Of a DNA stretch of 41,919 nucleotides, positions 7,003 to 14,517 are shown piece after piece. This stretch comes from an uncultured Eubacteriales bacterium (lineage in GTDB: Bacteria > Bacillota > Clostridia > Oscillospirales > Oscillospiraceae), in assembly GCA_900545405.1 (NCBI GenBank), contig UQYT01000020.1, positions 1 through 41,919 on the forward strand, in the 5' to 3' direction. Every line of letters starts with the position of its first letter. Within the stretch, counting starts at the first letter, position 1. The notes under the pieces are model-generated. The model was not told the origin of the DNA. It saw nothing but the letters and a program-made list of their open reading frames with translations, and did not search any database. The position numbers and the translations under genes were made by a program.

Positions 7003-7722
7003 ATGGAACTTGACAGATTCACAGGCTACGTCCGCCGCTGCGCGGACGATTACGGCATGCTCGTCCCCGGCGACCGCGTGGCGGTGGGCGTCTCCGGCGG
7101 CAAGGACAGCATGGCCCTGCTCGCCGCACTCACGCACCTGCGGCGCTATCACCCCTCGCACTTCGCGCTGGAGGCCATCACCATCGACATGGGCTTTCCC
7201 GGCATGGACTTCGCGCCCGTGTCGGCCTGGTGCGCCGAGCACGACGTGTCCCACACCATAGTCAAGACCGACATCCGCGAGATAGTCTTCGACGCGCGGC
7301 AGGAGGAGAACCCCTGCTCGCTCTGCTCCAAGATGCGCCGCGGCGCGCTCAACGACGCCATCAAGGCGCGCGGCTGCAACAAGCTCGCCCTCGGCCACCA
7401 CTTTGACGACGCGGTGGAGACCTTCCTCATGAACCTGCTCTTCACGGGCCAGCTCGGCTGCTTCAAGCCCAGCACCTACATGTCCCGCGCGGACGTGACG
7501 CAGATACGGCCCATGCTGTACATAGGCGAGGGCAGCATCGTCTCCTTCGTGCGGGAGATGGGCCTGCCCCTGGTGCCCACGACCTGCCCGGAGGACAAGG
7601 AGAGCAAGCGCGCGGAGATAAAGGCCCTCATCGCCCGCCTCTCGGCGGAGTATCCGGACCTCAAGAACAAGGTCTTCGGCGCGATGCAGCGCCTCCCCCT
7701 CGACGGCTGGGGCAAGATATGA
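7003..7722 (+). CDS. TtcA-like tRNA 2-thiolation enzyme (PP-loop ATPase)
   Basis: A 239-residue protein. The ATG at 7003 is chosen because GGAG lies 7 bases upstream and the protein then starts in the family fold; the frame is open further upstream but reads low-complexity DNA. The PP-loop SGGKDS is at 31-36, CSLC gives Cys105 and Cys108, GHHFDDAVET is at 131-140, and a third Cys (195) is in TTCPED. Two CxxC cysteines plus a late third one fit the TtcA group, which uses an Fe-S cluster to make 2-thiocytidine in tRNA. E. coli TtcA is longer, so the exact target nucleoside is inferred. It is a single gene, divergent from rplM. Confidence 0.82.
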   Translation: MELDRFTGYVRRCADDYGMLVPGDRVAVGVSGGKDSMALLAALTHLRRYHPSHFALEAITIDMGFPGMDFAPVSAWCAEHDVSHTIVKTDIREIVFDARQEENPCSLCSKMRRGALNDAIKARGCNKLALGHHFDDAVETFLMNLLFTGQLGCFKPSTYMSRADVTQIRPMLYIGEGSIVSFVREMGLPLVPTTCPEDKESKRAEIKALIARLSAEYPDLKNKVFGAMQRLPLDGWGKI

Positions 7723-7732
7723 AAAAGAAAAG

Positions 7733-7761
7733 GCCCGGTGCAGAAAGCACCGGGCTTTTTT
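7733..7761. terminator. bidirectional terminator between the TtcA-like and MFS genes
   Basis: GCCCGGTGC / GCACCGGGC 9-bp stem with an AGAAA loop, AAAAG before it and TTTTTT after it, so it works for both converging genes. Confidence 0.9.
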
Positions 7762-8960
7762 CAATACTCTATGCTCTTCGTCCTGCCCAGCAGGAGGATC
7801 AGCACCAGGGCCACGGCCTCCAGCCCGACGAAGAGGTAGAACGCCTGGGCATAGGAGCCGGTGGAGGTCTGGATGGCGCCGGCGGCGGTGGAGGCGAAGG
7901 AGCCGACGAGGATGCTGAGGTTCACGATGCCGAGGTTGCGCCCGTAGTGCGCCGGGCCGAAGAACTCCTCGGCGAGGGAGGCGGAGATGGTGGGCACCGC
8001 GCCGTAGCAGGCGCCGATGAGCATCATCACCACCACGAGCACCACGGCGGAGGAGCCGAGCACGAGCGCGGCGATGAGGCCCGCGGCGATGTAGAGCACC
8101 GCGTCGGCCAGCAGCGAGATGCGGAAGCCGCAGCGGTCGTTGAGCATGCCGAAGACGATGCGGCCCAGGCCGTTCATTACCGAGACGAGGCCGACGGCGA
8201 GCGCGGCCACGCTCTCGGAGGCGCCGCCCTCCACGAAGATGTAGCTCGCGTGGGCGATGAGGCCGGAGCCGAAGCCCGTGCCGATGACGGCGGAGCCGAA
8301 GAGCAGCCAGAAGCGCCTTGTGCGCAGCATCTGCCTGGGCGTCAGCCCGCGGGCGGGGGCGGCGGCGTGGGTGTCGCGGTCGACCCTCGGCGGCAGGACG
8401 AAGGGCAGGCCGATGAACGCGGCGGCCAGCAGCAGCGCGCCGGTGAGGATATAGGTGAGGTGCCAGCCGAAGCCGGGGGAGGCGATGAGCCTGGAGGCGA
8501 GGCCGCCGAGCACCAGCGAGCTCGCGCCGAAGCCCATGAGCAGCACGCCGGAGGCGAGGCCCTTCTTGTCCGGGAACCGGGGCACGACGGCGGAGATGAC
8601 GCCGTTATACACAAAGCCGACGCCTATGCCGGAGATGGCGAAGGAGACGAACAGCAGCCAGATGAGGTGGGCCTGCAGGAACATGCAGAGCACGAAGCCG
8701 ATGCAGCCGAGTATGCCGCCGATGGGTATGGAGACGCGGACGCCGCGGCGGTTGGCCACCGCGCCGCCGAAGACGCCGCCGAGGCAGAAGCTCGCCAGCA
8801 TCACCGTGAAGCAGGCGCCGAGCTGGGCGCTGGACCAGCCGAAGCCGGCCCCGAAGGGCATGGAGTAGATGCTCCAGGCGTAGATGACGCCGTTTATGAG
8901 CAGCATCGCCGTGCCCGCGATGAGCGCAGTGGTGCGCGAGAAGGTCTTTTTGACAGTCAT
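7761..8960 (-). CDS. MFS transporter, OFA (oxalate/formate antiporter)-like
   Basis: A 399-residue integral membrane protein with about 12 hydrophobic segments and a central charged loop near residues 190-215. The N-terminal region (GTAMLLINGVIYAWSIYSMP, then WSSAQLGACFTVMLASFCLGG) and the GRIVFGMLNDRCGFR segment match the OFA branch of the major facilitator superfamily, which moves organic anions. The ATG has GGAGG 9 bases upstream and lies 20 bases after the M20 peptidase, so it is the last gene of the operon that starts with the DUF5058 gene. The substrate is unknown; uptake or export of a peptidase product or other carboxylate is inference. Confidence 0.8.
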   Translation of the reverse strand: MTVKKTFSRTTALIAGTAMLLINGVIYAWSIYSMPFGAGFGWSSAQLGACFTVMLASFCLGGVFGGAVANRRGVRVSIPIGGILGCIGFVLCMFLQAHLIWLLFVSFAISGIGVGFVYNGVISAVVPRFPDKKGLASGVLLMGFGASSLVLGGLASRLIASPGFGWHLTYILTGALLLAAAFIGLPFVLPPRVDRDTHAAAPARGLTPRQMLRTRRFWLLFGSAVIGTGFGSGLIAHASYIFVEGGASESVAALAVGLVSVMNGLGRIVFGMLNDRCGFRISLLADAVLYIAAGLIAALVLGSSAVVLVVVMMLIGACYGAVPTISASLAEEFFGPAHYGRNLGIVNLSILVGSFASTAAGAIQTSTGSYAQAFYLFVGLEAVALVLILLLGRTKSIEY

Positions 8961-8980
8961 TTATCGGTCCTCCGTTCCCG

Positions 8981-10426
8981 TCAGCAGGAGCGTATCAGCC
9001 GCAGGTAGAACTCGGCGCACTTGACCACCTTGCAGACGGGCACACGCTCGTTGTTGCCGTGGATGGTGCCGCGCTCCTCCTTGGAGAGCTCCATCGGGCC
9101 GAAGCGGTAGACGTTGCGGCTGATGCGGCCGTAGTGGCGGGAGTCGGAGCCCGCGAGCATGAGGTAGGGGGAGACTATGGCGTCCGGCCAGGTGCGCTGT
9201 ATGGCGCTCTTGAGCCGCGCCCAGCCCTCGGAGCCCTCGGTCTCGGAGTAGGGCGAGGGTTCGGCCCAGGGGCCGCGGCGGAGGCTTATGGCGTCGTTCT
9301 TGATGGTGCGGCGGATGCGCTCCTCGGCCTTGTCCGCGCTGTCGCCGCACATGATGCGCAGGTTGACGCCGACGGTGGCGTCGGGGGGCAGGACGTTGTT
9401 GGCGGGGCTGCCCTGCATCTGAGTGACGGCGCAGGTGGTGCGCACGAGGGCGTTGAGCTCGCCGCCCATGAGGCGCGTGGCGAGGTCCAGCACCGGGCGG
9501 AAGAGCCAGAGGTTCGCAAAGACCATCCGCACCGGCAGGGTGGAGCGGCGGCCGAGGGTGTCGAACATCTCCGCGGCGGGCGGGGTCAGCGTGAAGGGCG
9601 CGGGCTTTTTCTCGATGCGCGTGACGGCCTTCGCAAGCTTGCCCACGATGGTGCTGCGCGGGGGCGCGGAGGCGTGGCCGCCCTCGCTCTTCATGTCCAG
9701 GAAGAGCTGCATCTGGCCCTTTTCGGAGGTGCCCACCAGCGCGCAGGGCGCGTCCACGCCCGGGAACACGCCGGAGACGACCGCGCCGCCCTCGTCGAGC
9801 ACGAAGGCCGGGACGACGCCGCGGCGCTGCAGCTCGTCCACTATGTCGGCGGCGGAGTCGCCCGCTATCTCCTCCTCGCCGGAGAAGGCGAAGTAGAGGT
9901 CGTGCGCGGGCGTGAAGCCCTCGCCGAGCAGCTGCTCGGCGGCCTCCAGCGCGCAGCAGAGCGTGCTCTTGGTGTCCAGCGTGCCGCGGCCCCAGAGGAC
10001 GCCGTCCTCGATGACGCCGTCAAAGGGCGGCCTGGACCAGTTGGCCTCGTCCGCGGGCACGACGTCATAGTGCGCCATGAGGACGGAGGGGGTCTCGCTC
10101 GTGCGGCCCTTCCAGGTGAAGAGCAGGCCGCAGCGGCCTATGCGCTCCGGCGCGCAGCGCTCGTGCAGAAGCGGGAAGCGCTCGCGCAGCAGGGCGCGGA
10201 ATTTTTCAAACTCGGCCTCGTCCTCCAGGCTGTGGTCGAGGTTCGAGACGGTGCGGCAGCGTATCATGGCCGCGAGGTCGTCCACGACCTTCTTCTCGTC
10301 CACCCCGGCGGCGTCGGGAGCGGGGCGCTCCTCGGCCCGGGGCTTGAAGGCCAGGGTCCGCGCGGCGACCACGCCGGCGAGCGCGGCGGCTGCCCCGGCT
10401 GCCCCGGCGGCAATGAGCTTTTTCAC
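8981..10426 (-). CDS. M20-family metallopeptidase, PM20D1-like
   Basis: A 481-residue enzyme with a GTG start (AAGGA 10 bases upstream) that directly abuts the stop of the gene before it. Residues 1-25 are a hydrophobic Ala-rich N-terminus, probably a membrane anchor or signal. Metal and catalytic motifs are all present: MAHYDVVP (His119, Asp121), GRGTLDTKST (Asp151), FSGEEEI (Glu184/185), LDEGG, and a late TIHGNNER His. The length and the GHASAPPRSTIVGKLAKAVTRIE segment match the carboxypeptidase S / PM20D1 group, which hydrolyses N-acyl amino acids or dipeptides. An exported or membrane-tethered position is inferred from the N-terminus. Confidence 0.87.
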   Translation of the reverse strand: MKKLIAAGAAGAAAALAGVVAARTLAFKPRAEERPAPDAAGVDEKKVVDDLAAMIRCRTVSNLDHSLEDEAEFEKFRALLRERFPLLHERCAPERIGRCGLLFTWKGRTSETPSVLMAHYDVVPADEANWSRPPFDGVIEDGVLWGRGTLDTKSTLCCALEAAEQLLGEGFTPAHDLYFAFSGEEEIAGDSAADIVDELQRRGVVPAFVLDEGGAVVSGVFPGVDAPCALVGTSEKGQMQLFLDMKSEGGHASAPPRSTIVGKLAKAVTRIEKKPAPFTLTPPAAEMFDTLGRRSTLPVRMVFANLWLFRPVLDLATRLMGGELNALVRTTCAVTQMQGSPANNVLPPDATVGVNLRIMCGDSADKAEERIRRTIKNDAISLRRGPWAEPSPYSETEGSEGWARLKSAIQRTWPDAIVSPYLMLAGSDSRHYGRISRNVYRFGPMELSKEERGTIHGNNERVPVCKVVKCAEFYLRLIRSC

Positions 10427-11089
10427 TCAGATCAGTCCTTTCTTGTAGAGGATGCGCGCCGCGCCTATGGCCAGCAGGGCGCCCACGGGGACCAGGACGC
10501 TGGCCGAGGAGGCGAGGGAGGGCACGCATATGAAGAGCACTATCATGAACACCAGCGGGGTCATGGCGACCTTCCAGTTCTTCGCCACATAGACCACCGC
10601 GAGCGGCCCGAAGAGCGCGGGCAGGATGTTGTCGAAGGCCGGCTGCAGCGCGGGTGACTCCAGGAAGCCGCGTATCTGGCTGAGCAGCAGCACGCCGATG
10701 GCGATGACCGCCGTGGTGACGAGGGCGGAGACGGCGATGGCGATGGTGGAGATGACCTCGCCCGCCTCGGTGCCCGGTTCCACGTCCGCGGCCTCCATGG
10801 CGTTGAGCGCGCAGGGGACCTTCAGGCTGGTGAGGTTGCCGGTGAAGAAGCCGAGGTAGGAGCCGCCGGTGCCGAGCATGGGCACGTAGGTCAGCACCTC
10901 TATGGTGCCGACGGTCCAGTAGATGGGCGCGACGCCGAGCAGGCCCTTGAGCACCCAGGTGATGGGCGGCCAGGCGTCGTATCTCACGCAGATGGCCGTG
11001 GGCACGGCCAGCAGCAGGGCAAAGCCGGTGAGCATCCACCAGCGGCCCACGCGGTGTTCGTAATCTCTGAAAGCATCGTAGCTGTCCAT
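10427..11089 (-). CDS. membrane protein paired with DUF5058 protein
   Basis: A 220-residue integral membrane protein with about five to six hydrophobic segments. The ATG at 11089 is chosen because GAGGAGG lies 8 bases upstream; it begins just after the DUF5058 stop. The N-terminus is soluble and charged (DSYDAFRDYEHRVGRWW). A GTGGSYLGFFTGNLTSLKVPCALNAME segment between membrane helices looks like a conserved polar re-entrant stretch. I do not know a function. Because it always-adjacent placement here is within a tight operon with DUF5058, an M20 peptidase and a transporter, the two membrane proteins probably form one complex, perhaps a solute permease. Confidence 0.7.
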   Translation of the reverse strand: MDSYDAFRDYEHRVGRWWMLTGFALLLAVPTAICVRYDAWPPITWVLKGLLGVAPIYWTVGTIEVLTYVPMLGTGGSYLGFFTGNLTSLKVPCALNAMEAADVEPGTEAGEVISTIAIAVSALVTTAVIAIGVLLLSQIRGFLESPALQPAFDNILPALFGPLAVVYVAKNWKVAMTPLVFMIVLFICVPSLASSASVLVPVGALLAIGAARILYKKGLI

Positions 11090-11102
11090 ATCATAAGCCT
11101 CC

Positions 11103-11831
11103 TCAGACGAGAGAATCCACAAGGTTCGTGATGGGGATGGAGAGGAACATGCCGCCCAGCATGCTCAGCGGCAGGGCGTACTGCTCCATCCAGCTCCACT
11201 TGAGGACCTTGACGAACACGGCGCACACGCACATGAGCAGCGCCGAGACCACCATGACGAAGAAGGGTATCCAGCCTTGGAGCCCGTCGCGGATGGTGCC
11301 GAACACCATGCCGAGGAAGGCGCTTATCATGCCGAGGAAGAGGGCGGACATGAAGATGGAGCCCCACTTCTCATCCTTGGAGCGGATGCGCATGATGCCG
11401 TTTTCTATCTTCTTGCCGAAGGCGGGGACGAGGATCGTGCCGGGCACGATGCCGAGCGTCATGACCCAGGCGATGGCGGCGAAGACCTTGGGGTCGGTGA
11501 TGAGCTGGCTGAGGTCCATGCCGACGGCCTGAGCGGCGCTGGCCGCCGCGGGCGTCTCGTATGTAAGCGCGCCGATGACCGAGAGCCGGAGCCAGGGCAG
11601 CGGGAAGCCCAGCGCCTTGGAGAGCGCGATGACGCCCAGCAGTATCGAGATGGCGGGCACGATGGTGAACACCGCCGCGGAGATCGCCGTGCGTCTGAGC
11701 ACCTGTGTGCTGATGCCGAGCTTCTTCGCCCGGCGCCAGGCTAGGACGATGAACCTCACGGACATGGCGATGACAAAGACTATCACCACGGCGACGAGGC
11801 AGTACATGAATGTATTGTTGGGATCAAACAA
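11103..11831 (-). CDS. DUF5058-family membrane protein
   Basis: A 242-residue membrane protein with about seven hydrophobic segments. I chose the TTG at 11831: it gives the family-like opening FDPNNTFMY and has AGAGAGGGG about 10 bases upstream. Longer starts would read through a 13-bp inverted repeat. Landmarks are AWRRAKKLGIS after the first helix and SVIGALTYETPAAASAAQAVG. No biochemical role is known to me for DUF5058. It heads the operon continuing with the 220-residue membrane protein, the M20 peptidase and the MFS transporter. Confidence 0.72.
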   Translation of the reverse strand: MFDPNNTFMYCLVAVVIVFVIAMSVRFIVLAWRRAKKLGISTQVLRRTAISAAVFTIVPAISILLGVIALSKALGFPLPWLRLSVIGALTYETPAAASAAQAVGMDLSQLITDPKVFAAIAWVMTLGIVPGTILVPAFGKKIENGIMRIRSKDEKWGSIFMSALFLGMISAFLGMVFGTIRDGLQGWIPFFVMVVSALLMCVCAVFVKVLKWSWMEQYALPLSMLGGMFLSIPITNLVDSLV

Positions 11832-11841
11832 GTCAAAACAC

Positions 11842-11889
11842 GCCCCTCTCTGTTTAAACAAAGCATAGTTTATCACAACAGAGAGGGGC
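11842..11889 (-). promoter_or_regulatory. 13-bp inverted repeat covering the DUF5058 ribosome site
   Basis: GCCCCTCTCTGTT at 11842-11854 is perfectly matched by AACAGAGAGGGGC at 11877-11889 with a 22-base spacer. On the minus strand the second arm contains the AGAGAGGGG Shine-Dalgarno site of the DUF5058 gene, so the RNA hairpin would hide it. It could instead be a two-half-site DNA operator. Confidence 0.6.
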
Positions 11890-11932
11890 ATACAATTCAA
11901 TTCTTCATTTTTTCTTCAACATTCAGCGCGTC

Positions 11933-12550
11933 TCAGCCGTATAACTCGGGGTGCGAGGTATAGCAGAAGTACACGCTGCCGTAGATGCTGTCCTCGAGCT
12001 CGAGCGCGACGCCGCTGCCCTGCTTTCCGCCGGACTGGAACACGACGGTGGGGTCGTTCAACACCCTCTCGCCCGAGAGCAGGCGGAAGGCGGCCTCCAC
12101 GCAGTCGCGGAAGGGGAGCAGCACCTCGAACCAGTCCTCGTCCGCGGCGGTGTACTGCCCCGGCTGGAAGGCGCACCCGGCGAGGGTGTCCGGGAACTCC
12201 GGCGAGGCCACGCGGTTCAAGAGCACCTCGCCCACGGCCATCTTCCACTCCATCGAAAGCCAGGCGCTGCCCGCCTCGGTGTGTATCACCTTGGCGAGCA
12301 GCGCGAGATCCTCATAGCTTATCTTTTCCTCGTCGAGGCCGAAGAAGTCTATCTTCTCGTTCCGGGCGGCCTCCGCCTCCAGCCCGGCCTCCCCGTCGCC
12401 GGAGGCGGCGGCCTCGATCATCAGCTCCCCGTAGTCGGTGCCGGGGTCAAAGTCCGCCCGGCAGGGCCCGGAGAGCGAGGCGCACAGCGCCAGCGCCGCC
12501 ACAAAGGCCGTGACCGGCCCGGCGGAGCAAAACTGCGCAAGCTGCTTCAT
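11933..12550 (-). CDS. SleB-like cell wall hydrolase (Hydrolase_2)
   Basis: A 205-residue protein. The ATG at 12550 is chosen because AAAGGAGG lies 10 bases upstream. Residues 1-35 form a signal sequence (FVAALALCASLSGPCRA). The catalytic domain at ~95-200 has the Hydrolase_2 pattern LALLAKVIHTEAGSAWLSMEWKM: the Glu of HTEAG is the presumed catalytic acid, followed by GEVLLNRVASPEFP and FQPGQY. Members such as SleB and CwlJ open spore cortex peptidoglycan, but vegetative homologues exist. It sits just downstream of spo0A on the same strand, behind spo0A's terminator, so a link with sporulation is possible but not shown. Confidence 0.82.
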   Translation of the reverse strand: MKQLAQFCSAGPVTAFVAALALCASLSGPCRADFDPGTDYGELMIEAAASGDGEAGLEAEAARNEKIDFFGLDEEKISYEDLALLAKVIHTEAGSAWLSMEWKMAVGEVLLNRVASPEFPDTLAGCAFQPGQYTAADEDWFEVLLPFRDCVEAAFRLLSGERVLNDPTVVFQSGGKQGSGVALELEDSIYGSVYFCYTSHPELYG

Positions 12551-12615
12551 AAGTACCAGACCTCCTTTCAAAGGCCCGGCAATTATAAGCCGTCCGCGCC
12601 GCGAAAAAGGCAGAA

Positions 12616-12642
12616 GGGCGCCGCAGTCTTCCCGCGGCGCCC
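12616..12642 (-). terminator. terminator of spo0A
   Basis: On the minus strand GGGCGCCGC pairs with GCGGCGCCC around a 9-base loop, 12 bases after the spo0A stop, followed by TTCTGCCTTTTT. Confidence 0.75.
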
Positions 12643-12653
12643 CGGAGGGGTGT

Positions 12654-13439
12654 TCAGTTGGCGGCGGCAGAGGCCTTGCGGCGCAGGCTCATGCAGTCGG
12701 CTATCATGGCGATGAACTCGGAATTCGTGGGCTTTCCCTTTATGTTGGAGACGGTGTAGCCGAAGAACTTCTGCAGCGTCTCGATGTCGCCGCGGTCCCA
12801 GGCGACCTCGATGGCGTGGCGTATCGCGCGCTCGACGCGGGAGGGGGTGGTGGAGAACTTGCGCGCCACGGCGGGATAGAGCACCTTGGTGACGGCGTTG
12901 ATGGCGTCCATGTCGTTTATCGTGATGAGGATGGCCTCGCGCAGGTACTGGTAGCCCTTGATGTGGGCGGGGACGCCTATCTCGTGGATGATGTCCGTGA
13001 CCATGGCCTCGAGGCTGGGCTCCGCGTGCGGCTGGGCCACGCCCATGCGCCCGGCCTGCGGGCGGCGCGCGGAGGTGAGCTGCCGGACGTTCGCGAGCAC
13101 CGAGGCCGCGTCGCAGGGCTTGGGGATGAAGTAGCACACGCCGAGCTCGGAGCACTCCGCGATGACCCTCTCGTTCCAGAAGCCGGAGACGACGACGCAG
13201 CGCGTGCCGGGGCTCACCTCCGCCACGCGGCGCAGCAGGCTCAGCCCGTCCAGCTTGGGCAGCATCAGCTCCGTGAGCAGCACATCCGGCCTCAGCTGCG
13301 AGACCAGGGCGAGCGCCTCCTCGCCGTCGCCCGTGGCGCCGGCAAGCTCCATGCCCTCGTCCTCCTGTATGTGCGATGCCAGTAAATTCCTCAAATCCTC
13401 TCCGGGCTCCGCAATGAGAACGCGCGTTTTGGTTTCCAT
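12654..13439 (-). CDS. spo0A: Spo0A-type response regulator with a degenerate receiver (Asp to Glu)
   Basis: A 261-residue protein of normal Spo0A length, starting at an ATG with GGAGG upstream. The C-terminal ~115 residues are a clear Spo0A DNA-binding domain: IHEIGVPAHIKGYQYLREAI, then TPSRVERAIRHAIEVAW and KPTNSEFIAMIAD, almost as in Bacillus. The receiver is unusual. The acidic pair of VxVADD is Glu11-Pro12 here, the phospho-accepting Asp of LDIIMP is Glu57 (LLTELMLPKLDG), and the switch Thr is Ser85, while Lys107 is kept. A Glu at this site often mimics phosphorylation, so this protein may be constitutively active or controlled by other means. That is inference; the substitutions are seen directly. 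A sigma-A promoter and 0A-like boxes lie upstream. Confidence 0.9.
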   Translation of the reverse strand: METKTRVLIAEPGEDLRNLLASHIQEDEGMELAGATGDGEEALALVSQLRPDVLLTELMLPKLDGLSLLRRVAEVSPGTRCVVVSGFWNERVIAECSELGVCYFIPKPCDAASVLANVRQLTSARRPQAGRMGVAQPHAEPSLEAMVTDIIHEIGVPAHIKGYQYLREAILITINDMDAINAVTKVLYPAVARKFSTTPSRVERAIRHAIEVAWDRGDIETLQKFFGYTVSNIKGKPTNSEFIAMIADCMSLRRKASAAAN

Positions 13440-13516
13440 AATCCGAACCTCCGTTATTATTACAAATCACGGACTGCGATCTATATTTTTAAGCAGGAAA
13501 GCCGTTTTGTAGTAAT

Positions 13517-13545
13517 AATTTAGCACAAAGGCTCTGATGTTGCAA
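13517..13545 (-). promoter_or_regulatory. sigma-A-type promoter of spo0A
   Basis: On the minus strand TTGCAA (13540-13545), a 17-base spacer and TAAATT (13517-13522), about 80 bases before the spo0A start. Confidence 0.6.
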
Positions 13546-13585
13546 TACAAAGCTTCCCAAAATCAAAGTTTTTTTGTTTACATAA

Positions 13586-13640
13586 ATCGACACGTTTCGA
13601 CCGGATGTCGAATAAACGATATGTCAAAAAGTGTCGAATA
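13586..13640. promoter_or_regulatory. cluster of 0A-box-like sites upstream of spo0A
   Basis: TGTCGAA, the Spo0A recognition core known from Bacillus, occurs exactly at 13606-13612 and 13632-13638. Near matches are TCGACA at 13587-13592 (reverse), TTCGACC at 13596-13602 (reverse), TGTCAAA at 13622-13628, and TTCGACT at 13696-13702. The cluster lies 40-95 bases upstream of the spo0A promoter, which suits autoregulation. Confidence 0.6.
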
Positions 13641-13657
13641 TCATCGCGCTCGGAAAA

Positions 13658-13690
13658 TGAAAAAAGCGGGCGGGCCCTGCGGTCCGTCCG
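13658..13690 (-). terminator. terminator of the DUF3810-DUF624-SGNH operon
   Basis: On the minus strand a GC-rich imperfect stem (GCGGACGGACC / GGCCCGCCCGC, two mismatches, GCAG loop) is followed by TTTTTTC. It starts 20 bases after the SGNH gene stop. Confidence 0.65.
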
Positions 13691-13711
13691 CGTTATTCGA
13701 CTTTTTGCGCC

Positions 13712-14512
13712 TCAGCGCTCCAGGGGGGAGACCACGAACCAGTACCGCGCGAGGTACGCGGCGCGGCGCTCGGCCTTGGCGCGGCGCAGGTCGGCGGGGC
13801 TGCCGGAGGAGAGCTCCGCGCCCGGGCTGCACTGCGGGCCCAGGTTTGCGGCGAGGTATTCGTACCACTTTTGCAGCCCGAGCATCGTGAGGTGCACGCC
13901 GTCGGAGAGGTAGCAGCCGGAGTCCCAGCAGGAGTTGGTGTCCAGCAGCTTCACGCGGGTCTCGCCCGCGGCCTCGTATGCGGCCACCGTCTCGGCTATC
14001 ACGCCGTTTATCCGCTCCGTCGCCACGGCCCCGGTGGAGGAGTCCGGCACGGTCTGCATGTATATGTCGGCGTCCGGCCAGTTCTCCAGCATGCAGTCGA
14101 CGGCGGCGGTGTAGTCCTCCACGGTGGTGCTGCTGCTGCCGTTCGAGCCCATGAGGAAGAGCACGCGCGTGTATTTGCCCGCCGTGGCCTCCACGGCCTC
14201 GGCAAAGCTCAATCCCTCCAGCCCGGGCGAGGCCTCGCAGTAATAGGAGTTCTGCTCCAGCGGCTCCAGCGGCCACCAGTCCTCGAAGAAAAAGGTCACG
14301 GCGCTGCTCGGCGCGGCGATGCGGCCCGCGCCGCCGAGGAGGTTCCCCGGCCGGAGCCACTGGGCTATGAGCATGCAGGTCAGCGAGTCGCCCACCAGCA
14401 CGGTGCGGCTGTCGAGGAACATCGGCTCGTCCGCCGGGTCCGACGCCGCGAGGCAGCAGGTGCCGAGGCACGAGAGCGCGAGGAGCAGGCATATCGTTCT
14501 TTTCAGCTTCAT
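13712..14512 (-). CDS. exported SGNH/GDSL-type hydrolase
   Basis: A 266-residue protein. The ATG at 14512 is chosen because GGAG lies 8 bases upstream and it begins with a signal sequence (KLKRTICLLLALSCLGTCCLAA). Cys residues at its end may be lipidated, but the lipobox is not classical. Block I is VLVGDSLT with Ser43; a GSNGSSS segment may serve block III; the C-terminal SDGVHLTMLG gives the Asp and His of the catalytic set. Such enzymes remove acyl groups from glycans or lipids outside the cell; the substrate here is unknown. It is the last gene of the operon with DUF3810 and DUF624 genes, 5 bases beyond the latter's stop. Confidence 0.78.
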   Translation of the reverse strand: MKLKRTICLLLALSCLGTCCLAASDPADEPMFLDSRTVLVGDSLTCMLIAQWLRPGNLLGGAGRIAAPSSAVTFFFEDWWPLEPLEQNSYYCEASPGLEGLSFAEAVEATAGKYTRVLFLMGSNGSSSTTVEDYTAAVDCMLENWPDADIYMQTVPDSSTGAVATERINGVIAETVAAYEAAGETRVKLLDTNSCWDSGCYLSDGVHLTMLGLQKWYEYLAANLGPQCSPGAELSSGSPADLRRAKAERRAAYLARYWFVVSPLER

Positions 14513-14517
14513 ATCCG

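Noticed and set aside
6093..10657. Long plus-strand open frames opposite rplM, the MFS and the M20 genes
   Set aside because: They are rich in Gly, Ala, Glu and His, lack ribosome sites and mirror GC-rich codons of well-supported genes on the other strand.
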